Shown: positions 33,759 to 43,090 of the stretch, piece after piece
Layout of the letters: each line of letters opens with the position of its first letter
How positions within the stretch are numbered: position 1 is the first letter of the stretch
NCBI RefSeq assembly: GCF_003173755.1
Contig: NZ_CP029553.1
Location: 2,678,501 to 2,742,500, forward strand
Source of the DNA: Methylobacterium terrae
GTDB taxonomy: Bacteria > Pseudomonadota > Alphaproteobacteria > Rhizobiales > Beijerinckiaceae
Direction: 5' to 3'
DNA: 64,000 bases
Notes under the pieces: generated by a model
The model's input: only the letters and a program-made list of their open reading frames with translations
What the model was told of the DNA's origin: nothing
The model's database searches: none
Translations under genes and position numbers: made by a program

Positions 33759-34781
33759 ATGAAAGCCCTCCAGCTCTTCGGCGACCGCGACCTGCGCCTG
33801 ACCGAGGTCCCGGACCTCGATGCCCCCGGCCCCGGCGAGGTGCAGATCCGGGTCCGCGCCGTCGGTCTCAACTTCATCGACGTGTGGGGCTTTCGCGGCA
33901 TGGCCTTCGCCAAGCGCAGGCTGCCGCTCACCGTCGGTGCCGAGGCCGCCGGCGAGATCGCGGCGCTCGGCGAGGGCGTCGAAGGCCTCGAGGTCGGCGA
34001 CAAGGTCGCCCCCTACGGCGCGCTGACCTGCGGAAAATGCCGCGCCTGCCGCGAGGGCCGCGACAACCTGTGCGAGGATGTCGGCGGGGTGCTCGGCTTC
34101 CACGTCGACGGCTTCGCCCGCGAGTTCGTCAACCTGCCGGCTCGCCTCGTGGTGCGGGTGCCCGACAGCGTCAGCTTCACCGACGCCGCCTGCGCGCCGA
34201 TCGCCTTCGGCACCGTCCAGCACATGCTGTTCGACAACGCCAAGCTCGAGCCCGGCGAGACCATCCTGGTCCATGCCGGGGGATCGGGCATCGGCACGAC
34301 CGCGATCAAGATGGCCAAGGCCATCGGCTGCACGGTGTTCACCACCGTCGGCGACGACGCCAAGGGCGAGAAGGCGAAGGCTCTCGGGGCCGATCACGTC
34401 GTCAATTACCGCACCGAGCGCTTCGAGGGCGAGGTGCGCAAGGCCACGAAGCGCAAGGGCGTCGACGTGGTGTTCGAGCATGTCGGCCCCGAGACCTGGA
34501 ACGGCTCGCTGCTCTGCCTCAAGCGCGGCGGACGGCTCGTCACCTGCGGCTCGACCTCGGGCGTCTCCACCACCATGAACCTGATGCAGCTGTTCCAGCA
34601 GCAATACCGCATCACCGGCTCGTTCGGCTGCCGCATCGCCAACATCCGCGACGCGCTCGCCAAGATGGCGGACGGGATGACCCCGGTGATCGACACCGTG
34701 CTGCCGCTCGGCGATTTCGCGCAGGGCCTGGAGCGGCTCGAATCGCGCAAGGTGTTCGGCAAGATCCTCGTGACGCTCTAA
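33759..34781 (+). CDS. adh2XL: Zinc-binding alcohol dehydrogenase family protein of the VLCFA locus
   Basis: MDR-superfamily NAD(P)H oxidoreductase, 340 aa, matching the adh2 gene of the rhizobial acpXL-lpxXL cluster; proposed as the enoyl reductase or oxidation step of chain synthesis. N-terminal catalytic fold with the structural-zinc cysteines in ALTCGKCRACREGRDNLCED, then the Rossmann motif VHAGGSGIGTTAIKMAKAIG and KALGADHVVNYRTERF. It is separated from upstream genes by the repeat element. Confidence 0.88.
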   Translation: MKALQLFGDRDLRLTEVPDLDAPGPGEVQIRVRAVGLNFIDVWGFRGMAFAKRRLPLTVGAEAAGEIAALGEGVEGLEVGDKVAPYGALTCGKCRACREGRDNLCEDVGGVLGFHVDGFAREFVNLPARLVVRVPDSVSFTDAACAPIAFGTVQHMLFDNAKLEPGETILVHAGGSGIGTTAIKMAKAIGCTVFTTVGDDAKGEKAKALGADHVVNYRTERFEGEVRKATKRKGVDVVFEHVGPETWNGSLLCLKRGGRLVTCGSTSGVSTTMNLMQLFQQQYRITGSFGCRIANIRDALAKMADGMTPVIDTVLPLGDFAQGLERLESRKVFGKILVTL

Positions 34782-34925
34782 CAGCCACAGGGGTGGCGTA
34801 AGTGCGCGAGGATCACCCTCGCGCCCTTGCGCAATCGCATCCGGCGCGAGAAGAGGCTTCGTGCAGGGCGCGACGATCCTGCACACCGCCCCGAGATTTC
34901 CCGCTCTCCCGCCCCGGACTACTTC

Positions 34926-35906
34926 GTGAAGATCGTCGTACTGCGTCTGAAGCTGAGGCTCTACCGCGCCCTGACCCGCCTCGCCGGCCTTCCGATGGTC
35001 TTCGTGGTGCGGGCGCTGTTCGCGCTCGCCCGCCTCCTCGGCCCGGCCCGCGCGGCGGCGGCGGGCGCCGCGATCGCGAAGGCCGTCGGCCCCCGTCTGC
35101 CCTCGCACCGCACGGCGCTCAAGAACCTGCGCCAGTCGTTCCCGGAGAAGGGCGAGGCCGAGATCGCCGCCATCGCGCGGGGCTCCTGGGACAATCTCGG
35201 CCGCACCGGCGCCGAGTACGCGCACCTCGCCGAGATCTTCGACTACGACCCGGATGCCGCGACGCCGGGGCGGATCGAGGTCGAGGGCATCGAGCATTTC
35301 TTCTCGCTCCGCGACGACGGCAAGCCGGGCCTGATCTTCTCGGCCCATCTCGCCAACTGGGAATTGCCGGCGATCTGCGCCGCCCGGTTCGGCTTGGAGG
35401 CGAGTGCGGTGTTCCGCCCGCCGAACAGCCCGGCGGCGGCACAGCTGGTGCAGGAGGTGCGCCGCGCCACCATGGGGGGACTGACCGCGGCCGGGCCCGG
35501 CGCCGCCTTCGCGATGCAGGGCGTGGTGGCGCGCGGCGGCCATCTCGGCATGCTGGTCGACCAGCACTTCACCCGCGGGGTGGTGGTAGATTTCCTCGGG
35601 CACCCGGCCCTGGTCAACCCGCTGCTCGGCAAGCTCGCCCGGCACTACGACTGCCCGGTCCACGGGGTGCGGGTGATCCGGCTGCCCGGGGACCGCTTCC
35701 GCCTGGAACTCACCCCGGCGCTGACCCTGCCGCGGGATGCGGGCGGCGCGATCGACGTGCAGGGCGCCATGCAGGCGATGACCGACGTGATCGCGACTTG
35801 GGTGCGCGAGCATCCCGAGCAGTGGCTGTGGATGCACCGGCGCTGGCGCCCGTCGATGCTGCCTCGGGCCGCGGCCCGGGCGCCGGCCGCCCAAGCCTCA
35901 AGCTAA
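34926..35906 (+). CDS. lpxXL: Lipid A very-long-chain acyltransferase (LpxXL/HtrB type)
   Basis: Transfers the acyl chain from AcpXL to the lipid A precursor at the inner-membrane face. The LpxL/HtrB fold starts with a basic, hydrophobic helix (KIVVLRLKLRLYRALTRLAGLP). The catalytic HX4D-like region appears as IFSAHLANWELPA (His with downstream acidic residue), and LGMLVDQHFTRGVVVDFLG and PEQWLWMHRRWRP are family segments. The GTG at 34926 gives 326 aa. A TTG at 34827 would add 33 residues, and neither has a strong Shine-Dalgarno. It ends the acpXL locus. Confidence 0.88.
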   Translation: MKIVVLRLKLRLYRALTRLAGLPMVFVVRALFALARLLGPARAAAAGAAIAKAVGPRLPSHRTALKNLRQSFPEKGEAEIAAIARGSWDNLGRTGAEYAHLAEIFDYDPDAATPGRIEVEGIEHFFSLRDDGKPGLIFSAHLANWELPAICAARFGLEASAVFRPPNSPAAAQLVQEVRRATMGGLTAAGPGAAFAMQGVVARGGHLGMLVDQHFTRGVVVDFLGHPALVNPLLGKLARHYDCPVHGVRVIRLPGDRFRLELTPALTLPRDAGGAIDVQGAMQAMTDVIATWVREHPEQWLWMHRRWRPSMLPRAAARAPAAQASS

Positions 35907-35947
35907 CGTGACTTCTCTCCGCCCGTCCGCCGGGTGTTGATGATCGC

Positions 35948-36694
35948 ATGATGCGCGCGCCCCTCCACCGCCTGCTCGCCGGCCTGGTCCCGGTCGGCCT
36001 CGGCCTCCTCGGTCCGGCGCGCGCCGGGGACGCGCCCCCGCGGGCGGTGGTCGAGCTGTTCACGAGCCAGGGCTGCTCCGCCTGCCCGCCGGCGGACCGG
36101 CTGGTGACGGAGCTCGCCCGCGACCCCGGGGTGATCGCCCTGACCCTGCCGGTGACCTACTGGGACTATCTCGGCTGGAAGGACACGCTCGCCAGCACCT
36201 CGTTCACGGCGCGCCAGCGCGCCTATGCGAGCATGCGCGGCGACCGCCAGGTCTTCACCCCGCAGGCGGTGGTGAACGGCGCCGCGACGGTGGTCGGGTC
36301 GGACCGGGCGGCGCTCGAGCGCAGCATCCGCGACCCCGGCACCGCCGCGAGCCTGCCGGTGGCGATCCGCAGCGAGGGGATCCAGGACCGCATCGTGATC
36401 GATGTCGGCCCGGCGGCGGAGGCCGGCCGTACCGCCGAATTGTGGCTTCTGCCCGTCGCCCGCACCCGCGAGGTCGCGATCGGCCGTGGCGAGAACCGGG
36501 GCCGCACCGTGACCTACCGCAACGTGGTGCGCGGCATGCACCATGTCGGCAGCTGGCGCGGGGCGCCCGCCCATTACGAGGTGCCGCGCACGGCCCTCGC
36601 GGAGGCCGATGCCGATTCCTACGTCGTGGTGCTCCAGGCCGAGAATAACGGGCCGGGGCGGATCCTCGGGGCGGCCAAGGGCCCGGGACTCTGA
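35948..36694 (+). CDS. DUF1223 secreted thioredoxin-like protein
   Basis: 248 aa. Signal peptide (LLAGLVPVGLGLLGPARAGD) then the DUF1223 core AVVELFTSQGCSACPPADRLVTELA, with a CxxC in the thioredoxin position, DYLGWKDTLAS and RQVFTPQAVVNG. Probably a periplasmic redox or metal-related protein; the biochemical role is not established. Follows lpxXL by 41 bases. Confidence 0.88.
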   Translation: MMRAPLHRLLAGLVPVGLGLLGPARAGDAPPRAVVELFTSQGCSACPPADRLVTELARDPGVIALTLPVTYWDYLGWKDTLASTSFTARQRAYASMRGDRQVFTPQAVVNGAATVVGSDRAALERSIRDPGTAASLPVAIRSEGIQDRIVIDVGPAAEAGRTAELWLLPVARTREVAIGRGENRGRTVTYRNVVRGMHHVGSWRGAPAHYEVPRTALAEADADSYVVVLQAENNGPGRILGAAKGPGL

Positions 36695-36804
36695 CGGACG
36701 TCCGACAGGTGATAACAGATCCGATCCGGTTCACGGCTTCCGGACGAGGTCGCGAACCGAATGACGGCGGCGCCGGACGAATGCGTCGCCAGGAGGAGAC
36801 GCGC

Positions 36805-37842
36805 GTGACCGGTCCGACCGACATTCCCGCCTACAACCTGCCCGACCGCAACCGCCGGGTGCTGCTCGTGCGCCGCCCCGCCGGCATCCCGCAACCCGAG
36901 GATTTCGGCCTCGACGCCGTCGCGGTGCCGGAGCCCGGCCCGGGCGAGATCCTGGTGCGCAACCTCTACCTCTCGGTCGACCCGGCCCAGCGCGGCTGGG
37001 CGAGCGCCGAGGCCAACTATTCCCAGCCCGTGCCCCTCGGCGGCCCGATGCGGGCGCTCGCGGTCGGCATCGTGGTGCGCTCGAACAGCCCCGAGGTGGC
37101 CGAGGGCGGCTTCCTGTACGGCTGGTTCGGCTGGCAGGATTACGCCGTGGTGCCGGTCTCGGCGATCTTCCGGCGCTGCACCGAGGCGGTGCCGCTCTCG
37201 GCCCATGCCGGGCTCCTCGGCCTCAACGGGCTCACCGCCCATCTCGGGCTGACCGAGCTCGGCCGGCCGCGACCGGGGGAGACCGTGCTGGTCTCGACCG
37301 CCGCCGGGGCGGTCGGCAGCCTCGTCGGCCAGATCGCCCGCAACCTCGGCTGCCGCCCGCTCGGCCTCACCGGCGACGACGCCAAGGTCGCCCGCTGCCG
37401 CGAGGCCTACGGCTACGCCGCCGCCTGGAACTACCGCAGCGGGGACTGGGCGGAAGCCCTGCGGGAAGAGGCGCCGGATGGGGTGAACGTCTACTTCGAC
37501 AATGTCGGCGGGCCGATCCTCGATACGGCGCTTCGCCGGATGGCGGTGGCTGGGCGCATCGTCCAGTGCGGCACCGCCTCGGTCGCGAGCTGGACCGAGG
37601 TACCGACGGGCCCCCGCGTCGAGCGCGAGATCCTGACCCGGCGCCTGATCTGGAGCGGCTTCGTGGTGCTCGACCACAAGGCCCGCTTCGAGGAGGCGGT
37701 GGCGCAGCTTTCCGGCTGGTACGCCGAAGGCCGCATCCTCCTCGACGAGGACGTCTCCGAGGGCATCGAGGCCGCTCCCGGCGCGATCGCGGGGCTGTAC
37801 CGCGGCGAGAACCGCGGCAAGCGGCTCATCTACGTGGGGTAG
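36805..37842 (+). CDS. NADP-dependent oxidoreductase (MDR, curcumin reductase-like)
   Basis: Zinc-independent medium-chain reductase of the leukotriene B4 12-hydroxydehydrogenase/CurA group. GTG at 36805 is chosen because AGGAGG lies 8 bases upstream; 345 aa. Motifs: VDPAQRGWA (substrate loop), LSAHAGLLGLNGLTAHLGL, nucleotide-binding STAAGAVGSLVGQIARNLG and NVYFDNVGGPILDTALRRM. The cell substrate, probably an enal or enone, is unknown. Confidence 0.9.
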   Translation: MTGPTDIPAYNLPDRNRRVLLVRRPAGIPQPEDFGLDAVAVPEPGPGEILVRNLYLSVDPAQRGWASAEANYSQPVPLGGPMRALAVGIVVRSNSPEVAEGGFLYGWFGWQDYAVVPVSAIFRRCTEAVPLSAHAGLLGLNGLTAHLGLTELGRPRPGETVLVSTAAGAVGSLVGQIARNLGCRPLGLTGDDAKVARCREAYGYAAAWNYRSGDWAEALREEAPDGVNVYFDNVGGPILDTALRRMAVAGRIVQCGTASVASWTEVPTGPRVEREILTRRLIWSGFVVLDHKARFEEAVAQLSGWYAEGRILLDEDVSEGIEAAPGAIAGLYRGENRGKRLIYVG

Positions 37843-37861
37843 GGGCTCTCGGGGTAGCGGG

Positions 37862-39106
37862 TCAGTCGACCCACTCGCCCCGGCGCATCAGCGGCTCGGA
37901 TCTGCCCTCCGGCGTCACCCCGTCGACGTCGACCTCGGCCGAGCCGATCATCCAGTCGATGTGGATCAGGCTGCGGTTGGCGCCGCGAGCGGTCAGGTCC
38001 TGCTCGCTCATTCCGGCGCCGCCATCGCGAAAACACTTGCTGTAGGCCTGGCCGAGCGCGATGTGGCTCGCGGCGTTCTCGTCGTAGAGGGTGTTGCAGA
38101 ACAGGAGGCCCGAGGCCGAGATCGGCGAGGAGGCCGGCACCAGCGCGACCTCGCCGAGGCGGCGCGCGCCCTCGTCGGTGTCGATGACCTTCGCCAGCAC
38201 GTCGCCCCCGGTGCGGGCCCGCGCCTCGACGATGCGGCCCTCCTCGAAGCGCACCGCGATCCCGTCGATCAGGGTGCCCTGGTAGGAGAGGGGCTTCGTC
38301 GCGCTGACATGGCCCTGGACCCGCATCTTGTGCGGCGTCGTGAAGACCTCCTCGGTCGGGATGTTGGCGTTGCAGACGATCCCGTTCTTCGCCGTGGTGG
38401 CGCCGCCGCACCACTCGTGGTCGTCGGCGAGGCCGACGGTGAGGTCGGTGCCGGGCCCGCGGAAATGCAGGGCGGCGTAGCGGCGCCCGTTGAGCGCGGC
38501 GGTCCGGTCGCCGAGCGCCCGGTTATGCGCCGCCCAGGCGCCGACGGGATCGGGTCCGTCGACGCGCGAGGCGGAGAAGATCGCGTCCCACAGCCGGGCG
38601 ACCGCCTGGTCCTCGGGCAGGTCCGGGAACACCGTGCGGGCCCAGGCCGGGCTCGCCGCCGAGACGATGGTCCAGTTGGTGGCGAAGTTGGCGATCTGCT
38701 CGAGCGCCGGCATGTAGGCTTTCGACCGGGCGCGGTTGGCGCGCGCCACCTTGTCCGGATCCTGGCCGGCGAGCAGCGAGGGGTCGTCGCCCGAGACGGC
38801 GAGGCGCGCCGCGCCGCCGCGGTAGGCGCTCGCCATGCCCTCGTAGAGCCAGCTCGCGGCACGATCGAAGGCGTCGTCGTGGCCGTGCTCGAAGCGGGCG
38901 AGCGTCGCCTGATCGTCGGCGAGCAGGGTCGTCACCACCGAGGCGCCGGCCCTGTAGGCCTGGACGGTGATGCGGCGGGCGAGCGGCAGCGCGTCGAGGG
39001 GCGCCGTCATCACCAGCTCCTGCCCGGGCCGCAGCCCGAGCCCGACCCGCACGGCGACCTCGGCGAGCCGGTCGAGGCGGGCGTCGAAGTCGGGGGTGTT
39101 CGTCAT
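37862..39106 (-). CDS. Aminopeptidase, M29 family
   Basis: Metallo-aminopeptidase of the thermophilic AmpS/AmpT type, 414 aa. Metal-ligand segments are visible: NIPTEEVFTTPHK (Glu, His), GTLIDGIAVRFEEGRIVE, GEVALVPASSPI with the Glu, and the C-terminal LIHIDWMIGSAEVDVDG with His and Asp. Start at ATG 39106 (MTNTPDFDARL); the longer in-frame start adds non-conserved sequence. Cytosolic, unspecific N-terminal trimming is the family role. Confidence 0.9.
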   Translation of the reverse strand: MTNTPDFDARLDRLAEVAVRVGLGLRPGQELVMTAPLDALPLARRITVQAYRAGASVVTTLLADDQATLARFEHGHDDAFDRAASWLYEGMASAYRGGAARLAVSGDDPSLLAGQDPDKVARANRARSKAYMPALEQIANFATNWTIVSAASPAWARTVFPDLPEDQAVARLWDAIFSASRVDGPDPVGAWAAHNRALGDRTAALNGRRYAALHFRGPGTDLTVGLADDHEWCGGATTAKNGIVCNANIPTEEVFTTPHKMRVQGHVSATKPLSYQGTLIDGIAVRFEEGRIVEARARTGGDVLAKVIDTDEGARRLGEVALVPASSPISASGLLFCNTLYDENAASHIALGQAYSKCFRDGGAGMSEQDLTARGANRSLIHIDWMIGSAEVDVDGVTPEGRSEPLMRRGEWVD

Positions 39107-39277
39107 GGTGGGACTACCTTCGGTTCGGGCGTGGATGATGACGTGCCCCGGCCGCACGGCGCCGGTGGGACATGACACCCTCCTCGTCATGTCGGGGACC
39201 GCTCTCGCGGCCCCTTGAATGACGCGAAGGGTATCAGGTCCGTCGCGCGAATCGGAAGGAGGGAGGAAGGCCCCGGC

Positions 39278-39589
39278 TCACCCCACCCGCGTCCAGGCGA
39301 TGCCGCCCAGATCCTCCCGGAAGGCGAAGCGGGCGAGGTGCTCGGCGACCACGCCCTGCATCCGGGTGAGGGTCTCGAGGTCCGCCGCCTCGACCCGCAG
39401 GGTCAGGCCGTCGGGGTCGGCCTCGGCGGTGAAGCGGCGGTCCTCCCCGAACGGCACCACGCCGCGCTCGGGCGTGAAGGTCGTGTCGGGGAACTTGTGG
39501 CTCCAGTGCTTGCACAGCTGGGTCAGGTAGCGGCTCGCATTCGCCGTCTCGACGCGTGCTTGGGCCGCCAGGGTCACGGGATCGCTCAC
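39278..39589 (-). CDS. DUF2218 domain protein, 103 aa
   Basis: Small protein of the DUF2218 family (QARVETANASRYLTQLCKHWSHKFP, then AEADPDGLTLRVEAADLETLTRMQGVVAEHLARFAFRED). In other bacteria it often adjoins siderophore or metal genes; its role is unknown. GTG 39589-39587 overlaps the stop of the molybdenum hydroxylase gene (4 bases), so the two are co-translated here. Confidence 0.85.
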   Translation of the reverse strand: MSDPVTLAAQARVETANASRYLTQLCKHWSHKFPDTTFTPERGVVPFGEDRRFTAEADPDGLTLRVEAADLETLTRMQGVVAEHLARFAFREDLGGIAWTRVG

Positions 39590-41943
39590 GCGGCCTCTCC
39601 CGCCCGCTGGAGCGCCGACCAGATCGCCTGCGGCGTCGCCGGCATGTTGATGTGGCGGATGCCGCGGGGGCGAAGCGCATCGACGAGGGCGTTCATCACC
39701 GACGGCAGCGAGCCGGCGCAGCCCGCCTCGCCGCAGCCCTTCACCCCGAGCGGGTTGGTGGTGGCGGGCACGGCGTGGCTCTCGAAGCCCATGAACGGCG
39801 CGTCGGAGGCCCGCGGCAGGCAGTAATCCATGAACGAGCCGGTGACGAGCTGGCCCTGCTCGTCGTAGGCCGTGCGCTCCATGAGCGCCTGGCCGATGCC
39901 CTGGACCACGCCGCCGTGGAGCTGGCCTTCCACCAGCATCGGGTTCACCAGCGTGCCGAAATCGTTGACGGTGGTGTAGCGCACCACCGTGGCGACGCCG
40001 GTCTCGGGATCGACCTCGACCTCGGCGACGTGGCAGCCGTTCGGGAAGGCCGAGGGCGATTCCTTGTGGGTGTGGGCGACGTCGAGGCTCGTCGGCGCCG
40101 CCGGGTCGGGCAGGCCCGCGCGCACCTTGGCGGCCAGTTCCAGGAGGCCGATGCCCCGGTCGGTGCCCGCGATGGTGAAGCGGCCGTCGCGGAACTCGAT
40201 GTCGGCGGGGCCCGCCTCCAGCACCGCGGCGGCCGCCTCGCGGCCCTTGGCGATGACGAGGTCGCCGGCCTCGACCAGAGCCGTGCCGCTCGCCATCAGC
40301 GACTTCGAGCCGCCGGTGCCGCCGCCGGCGATGAGCTGGTCGCTGTCGCCCTGGAGCAGGCGCACGCGGTCGACCGGGATGCCGAGGCGGTCGTGCAGCA
40401 CCTGGGCGAAGGGCGTCAGGTGGCCCTGGCCGTAATCGAGGGTGCCGGTGACGATCGTCACCGTGCCGTCGGCCTCGAAGCGGATGCCGCCCATCTCGTT
40501 CGTCGGCGGCGCCGTGATCTCGAGGTAGTCGCCGATGCCGATGCCGCGCAACTTGCCCTTGGCCTCGCTCTCGGCGCGCCGGGCCGGAAAGCCGTCCCAG
40601 TCCGCGGCCGCGAGCGCCCGGTCGAGCACCGCCGGGAAGTCGCCGCCGTCGTAGGTGAGGCCGGACGGGGCCCGGTAGGGCATGTCGGCCGGGCGGATGT
40701 GGTTGCGGCGGCGCAAGCTCACCCGGTCGATGTTCATCTCGGCGGCGGCCGTGTCGATCAGGCGCTCGATGAAGTAGTTGCCCTCGGGCCGCCCGGCGCC
40801 CCGGTACGCGCCGATCGGCGTGGTGTTGGTGTACAGGCACTCCACCGCCACGTCGAAGACCGGGGTGCGGTACACGCCGACCATGTTGCGGGCGATGTTG
40901 ACGGTCTGGAACAGGGGCGAGAGCGGGTTGAGGTAGCCGCCCATGTTGGCCCGCCCCTTGATCCGGAAGGCCAGGAAGGTGCCGTCCGCGGCGAGCGCGA
41001 GGTCCGCCGTCACCGCGACGTCGCGGCCGTGATGGTCGGACAGGAAGCTCTCGGAGCGCAGGTCGGTCCACTTCACCGGCCGGCCCAGCAGCTTCGCGGC
41101 GTGCAGGAGCGGCAGGTACTCGGGGTAGACCGGCGCCTTCATGCCGAACGAGCCGCCGACATTGCCGGTGAGCACCCGCACCTTGTCGCGTGGCAGCTTC
41201 AGCACGCCCTCGGCGAGGCCGTTGCGCAGGCCGAACACGCCCTGGGAGCCGACATGGAGGGTGAAGCGCCCGTCCTCCGGCTCGTACACGCCGATCGCGG
41301 CGCGCGGCTCCATCGGGTTGATGACGAGGCGGTTGTTGAGAAGGTCGAGGGAGGCGACGTGGGCCGCCTCGGCGAAAGCCGCCTCCGTCGCCGCCTGGTC
41401 GCCGGTGCGAAAATCGAGCGCCAGGTTGCCGGGCGCGTCGTCGTGGAGGAGCGGCGCGCCCTCGGCGGCGGCCTCGTCGGGGGTCGTGACGACGGGCAGG
41501 TCCTCGATGTCGAGCACCACGGCCTCCGCGGCGTCGCGGGCCTCGGCCAGGGTCTCGGCCACCACCAGCGCCACCGGCTCGCCGACGTAGCGCACCCGGT
41601 CGGTGCTGAGCGAGGCCTGGGGCGGCTTGCGCATCGGCGTGCCGTCCTGGCTCTTGAATGGCAGGGCGTTGCCGATCGCGCCGTAACCGCCGAGGTCGGC
41701 GGCGGTGACCACCCGCAGCACGCCCGGCATCCCGAGCGCCGCCTCGGCGTCGATGCCGCGCAGGATGCCGTGGGCGATCGGGCTTCTCACGAAGACGCCG
41801 TAGGCCTGGCCGTCGAGCGCGAGGTCGTCGGTGTAGCGGCCCTCGCCCCGCACCAGCACCGGGTCCTCGGCCCGCTTCACGGACTGGCCGATGCCGAATT
41901 TCTGCGGAGCTGCGAAGTCGCGGGCGTCGGGACGGGCGTTCAT
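39586..41943 (-). CDS. Molybdenum hydroxylase large subunit (xanthine dehydrogenase/CoxL family)
   Basis: Mo-cofactor-binding subunit, 785 aa. N-terminal domain FGIGQSVKRAEDPVLVRGEGRYTDD; cofactor-binding PLLHDDAPGN and GNVGGSFGMKAPVYPEY segments; the active-site loop AYRGAGRPEGNY of the form II (CoxL-like aldehyde or unknown substrate) type, not the form I CO dehydrogenase; and catalytic Glu in VKGCGEAGCAGSLPSV. No FAD-binding or [2Fe-2S] subunit gene lies nearby, only DUF2218. Partner subunits must be encoded elsewhere. Confidence 0.92.
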   Translation of the reverse strand: MNARPDARDFAAPQKFGIGQSVKRAEDPVLVRGEGRYTDDLALDGQAYGVFVRSPIAHGILRGIDAEAALGMPGVLRVVTAADLGGYGAIGNALPFKSQDGTPMRKPPQASLSTDRVRYVGEPVALVVAETLAEARDAAEAVVLDIEDLPVVTTPDEAAAEGAPLLHDDAPGNLALDFRTGDQAATEAAFAEAAHVASLDLLNNRLVINPMEPRAAIGVYEPEDGRFTLHVGSQGVFGLRNGLAEGVLKLPRDKVRVLTGNVGGSFGMKAPVYPEYLPLLHAAKLLGRPVKWTDLRSESFLSDHHGRDVAVTADLALAADGTFLAFRIKGRANMGGYLNPLSPLFQTVNIARNMVGVYRTPVFDVAVECLYTNTTPIGAYRGAGRPEGNYFIERLIDTAAAEMNIDRVSLRRRNHIRPADMPYRAPSGLTYDGGDFPAVLDRALAAADWDGFPARRAESEAKGKLRGIGIGDYLEITAPPTNEMGGIRFEADGTVTIVTGTLDYGQGHLTPFAQVLHDRLGIPVDRVRLLQGDSDQLIAGGGTGGSKSLMASGTALVEAGDLVIAKGREAAAAVLEAGPADIEFRDGRFTIAGTDRGIGLLELAAKVRAGLPDPAAPTSLDVAHTHKESPSAFPNGCHVAEVEVDPETGVATVVRYTTVNDFGTLVNPMLVEGQLHGGVVQGIGQALMERTAYDEQGQLVTGSFMDYCLPRASDAPFMGFESHAVPATTNPLGVKGCGEAGCAGSLPSVMNALVDALRPRGIRHINMPATPQAIWSALQRAGEAA

Positions 41944-42187
41944 GCCGTGGCTCTCCGGGAGTCTTGTCAGCGTGAGCTAGCAACTCGGGCAGGCCATGCA
42001 AGACGCCAAGCAGGCAGGCCACCCCGGCGCGCAGGGCACGGCTCGCACGGAAGTCGCTCCAGGACCGGAAACCGGCCCTTGCGGAACGACCGTCGATCGC
42101 GGCAAGCCTTGTGTCGCCCGAGCTTTCTGCCGCCCGAGCCTCGTGCCACGGACGACGGCAAGGCGCATCACCGACGGGGCCCGCCCG

Positions 42188-42841
42188 ATGACCCTCTCGA
42201 TCAACCTCCCGCTGATCCTCTCGGCGGCCTTCGTCGCCAGCGCCAGCCCCGGCCCGGCGACGCTGGCGATCGCCGACACGGCGATGCAGGCCGGGCGCCG
42301 CGCCGGCCTGACGCTCGCGCTCGGCGTCGCGACCGGGTCGCTGACCTGGTCGATCGCCGCGGCGCTCGGGCTCGCGGCGGTGATGGCCTCGAGCGCCTGG
42401 GTCCTCGAGATCCTGCGCTACGCCGGCGGTGCCTACCTGATGCTCCTGGCGGTCAAGTCGGCCCGCAGCGCGATCAAGGGACCGCCTTCTGCCGCCCGGC
42501 CCGAGGCCGCGCCCTCGCGCATCGATTCCAGGAAGCCCGACCTCCGGCGAACCTACGTCAAGGGTCTCGCCCTCCACCTGACCAACCCGAAGGCGATCCT
42601 GTTCTTCGGCTCCCTCTACACCCTGGGACTCTCGGGCCGGACCTCGCCCGGGGAGCTGGCCCTGGTCATCGCCGCGGTCGGCCTGCAGAGCACGCTGATC
42701 TTCACCGGCTACGCCTGGCTGTTCTCGAACCGCCGCATGGCCGCCGGCTACCGCCGCCTGCGGCGCTGGTTCGACGGCGCCTTCGCGGCGCTCTTCGCGG
42801 GGCTCAGCCTGAAAATCCTCACCGCGCGGCTGACGCCGTGA
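42188..42841 (+). CDS. LysE family exporter
   Basis: Amino-acid or small-metabolite exporter of the LysE/RhtB superfamily. 217 aa with six hydrophobic segments. The N-terminal ASPGPATLAIADTAMQAGRRAGLTLALGVATG is the RhtB signature, and LHLTNPKAILFFGSL is the conserved mid-protein motif. ATG 42188. Its stop overlaps the following ACP start, so it shares expression with the ACP/FkbH pair and may export their product; that is inference. Confidence 0.9.
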   Translation: MTLSINLPLILSAAFVASASPGPATLAIADTAMQAGRRAGLTLALGVATGSLTWSIAAALGLAAVMASSAWVLEILRYAGGAYLMLLAVKSARSAIKGPPSAARPEAAPSRIDSRKPDLRRTYVKGLALHLTNPKAILFFGSLYTLGLSGRTSPGELALVIAAVGLQSTLIFTGYAWLFSNRRMAAGYRRLRRWFDGAFAALFAGLSLKILTARLTP

Positions 42842-43080
42842 CCGAGGAGGGCGCGATGGCGGCCCTGGCGCCGCTGTTCGAGGAGGTGTTCGGCGAGGCG
42901 GTTCCGCTCACGCCGGACCTCTCCGCCGAGGATGTCGAGGGCTGGGACTCGACCCGGATGATCGAGCTCGTCATCGCGGTCGAGGCGCGGTTTGCCCTCA
43001 AGCTCACCACCCGGGAGGTCGACGGGCTCGCGACCGTCGGCGACCTCGCGGCGCTGGTCGCCCGCAAGGCGGCGCGGTGA
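42838..43080 (+). CDS. Stand-alone acyl carrier protein, 80 aa
   Basis: ACP with Ser38 in VEGWDSTRMIELVIAVEARF as phosphopantetheine site, of the type found beside FkbH enzymes rather than fatty-acid AcpP. GTG 42838 overlaps the LysE stop; an internal ATG at 42856 is also possible. The gene precedes the FkbH-like gene by 10 bases. It probably carries a glyceryl or similar unit loaded by that enzyme. Confidence 0.82.
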   Translation: MTEEGAMAALAPLFEEVFGEAVPLTPDLSAEDVEGWDSTRMIELVIAVEARFALKLTTREVDGLATVGDLAALVARKAAR

Positions 43081-43090
43081 AGGCGCCGCG

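Noticed and set aside
32790..35894. Open frame of over 1000 codons antisense to the dehydrogenase and acyltransferase
   Set aside because: Composition is shadow-like, and the plus strand carries two recognised enzymes over the same span.
39586..41943. Carbon monoxide dehydrogenase (form I CoxL)
   Set aside because: The active-site loop reads AYRGAGR, not the AYxCSFR of form I, and coxM/coxS are absent.
39556..43080. Open frame of over 1100 codons antisense to the molybdenum hydroxylase
   Set aside because: Only its last 80 codons are a gene (the ACP at 42838). The rest is His/Arg/Gly-rich shadow sequence opposite a well-supported protein.
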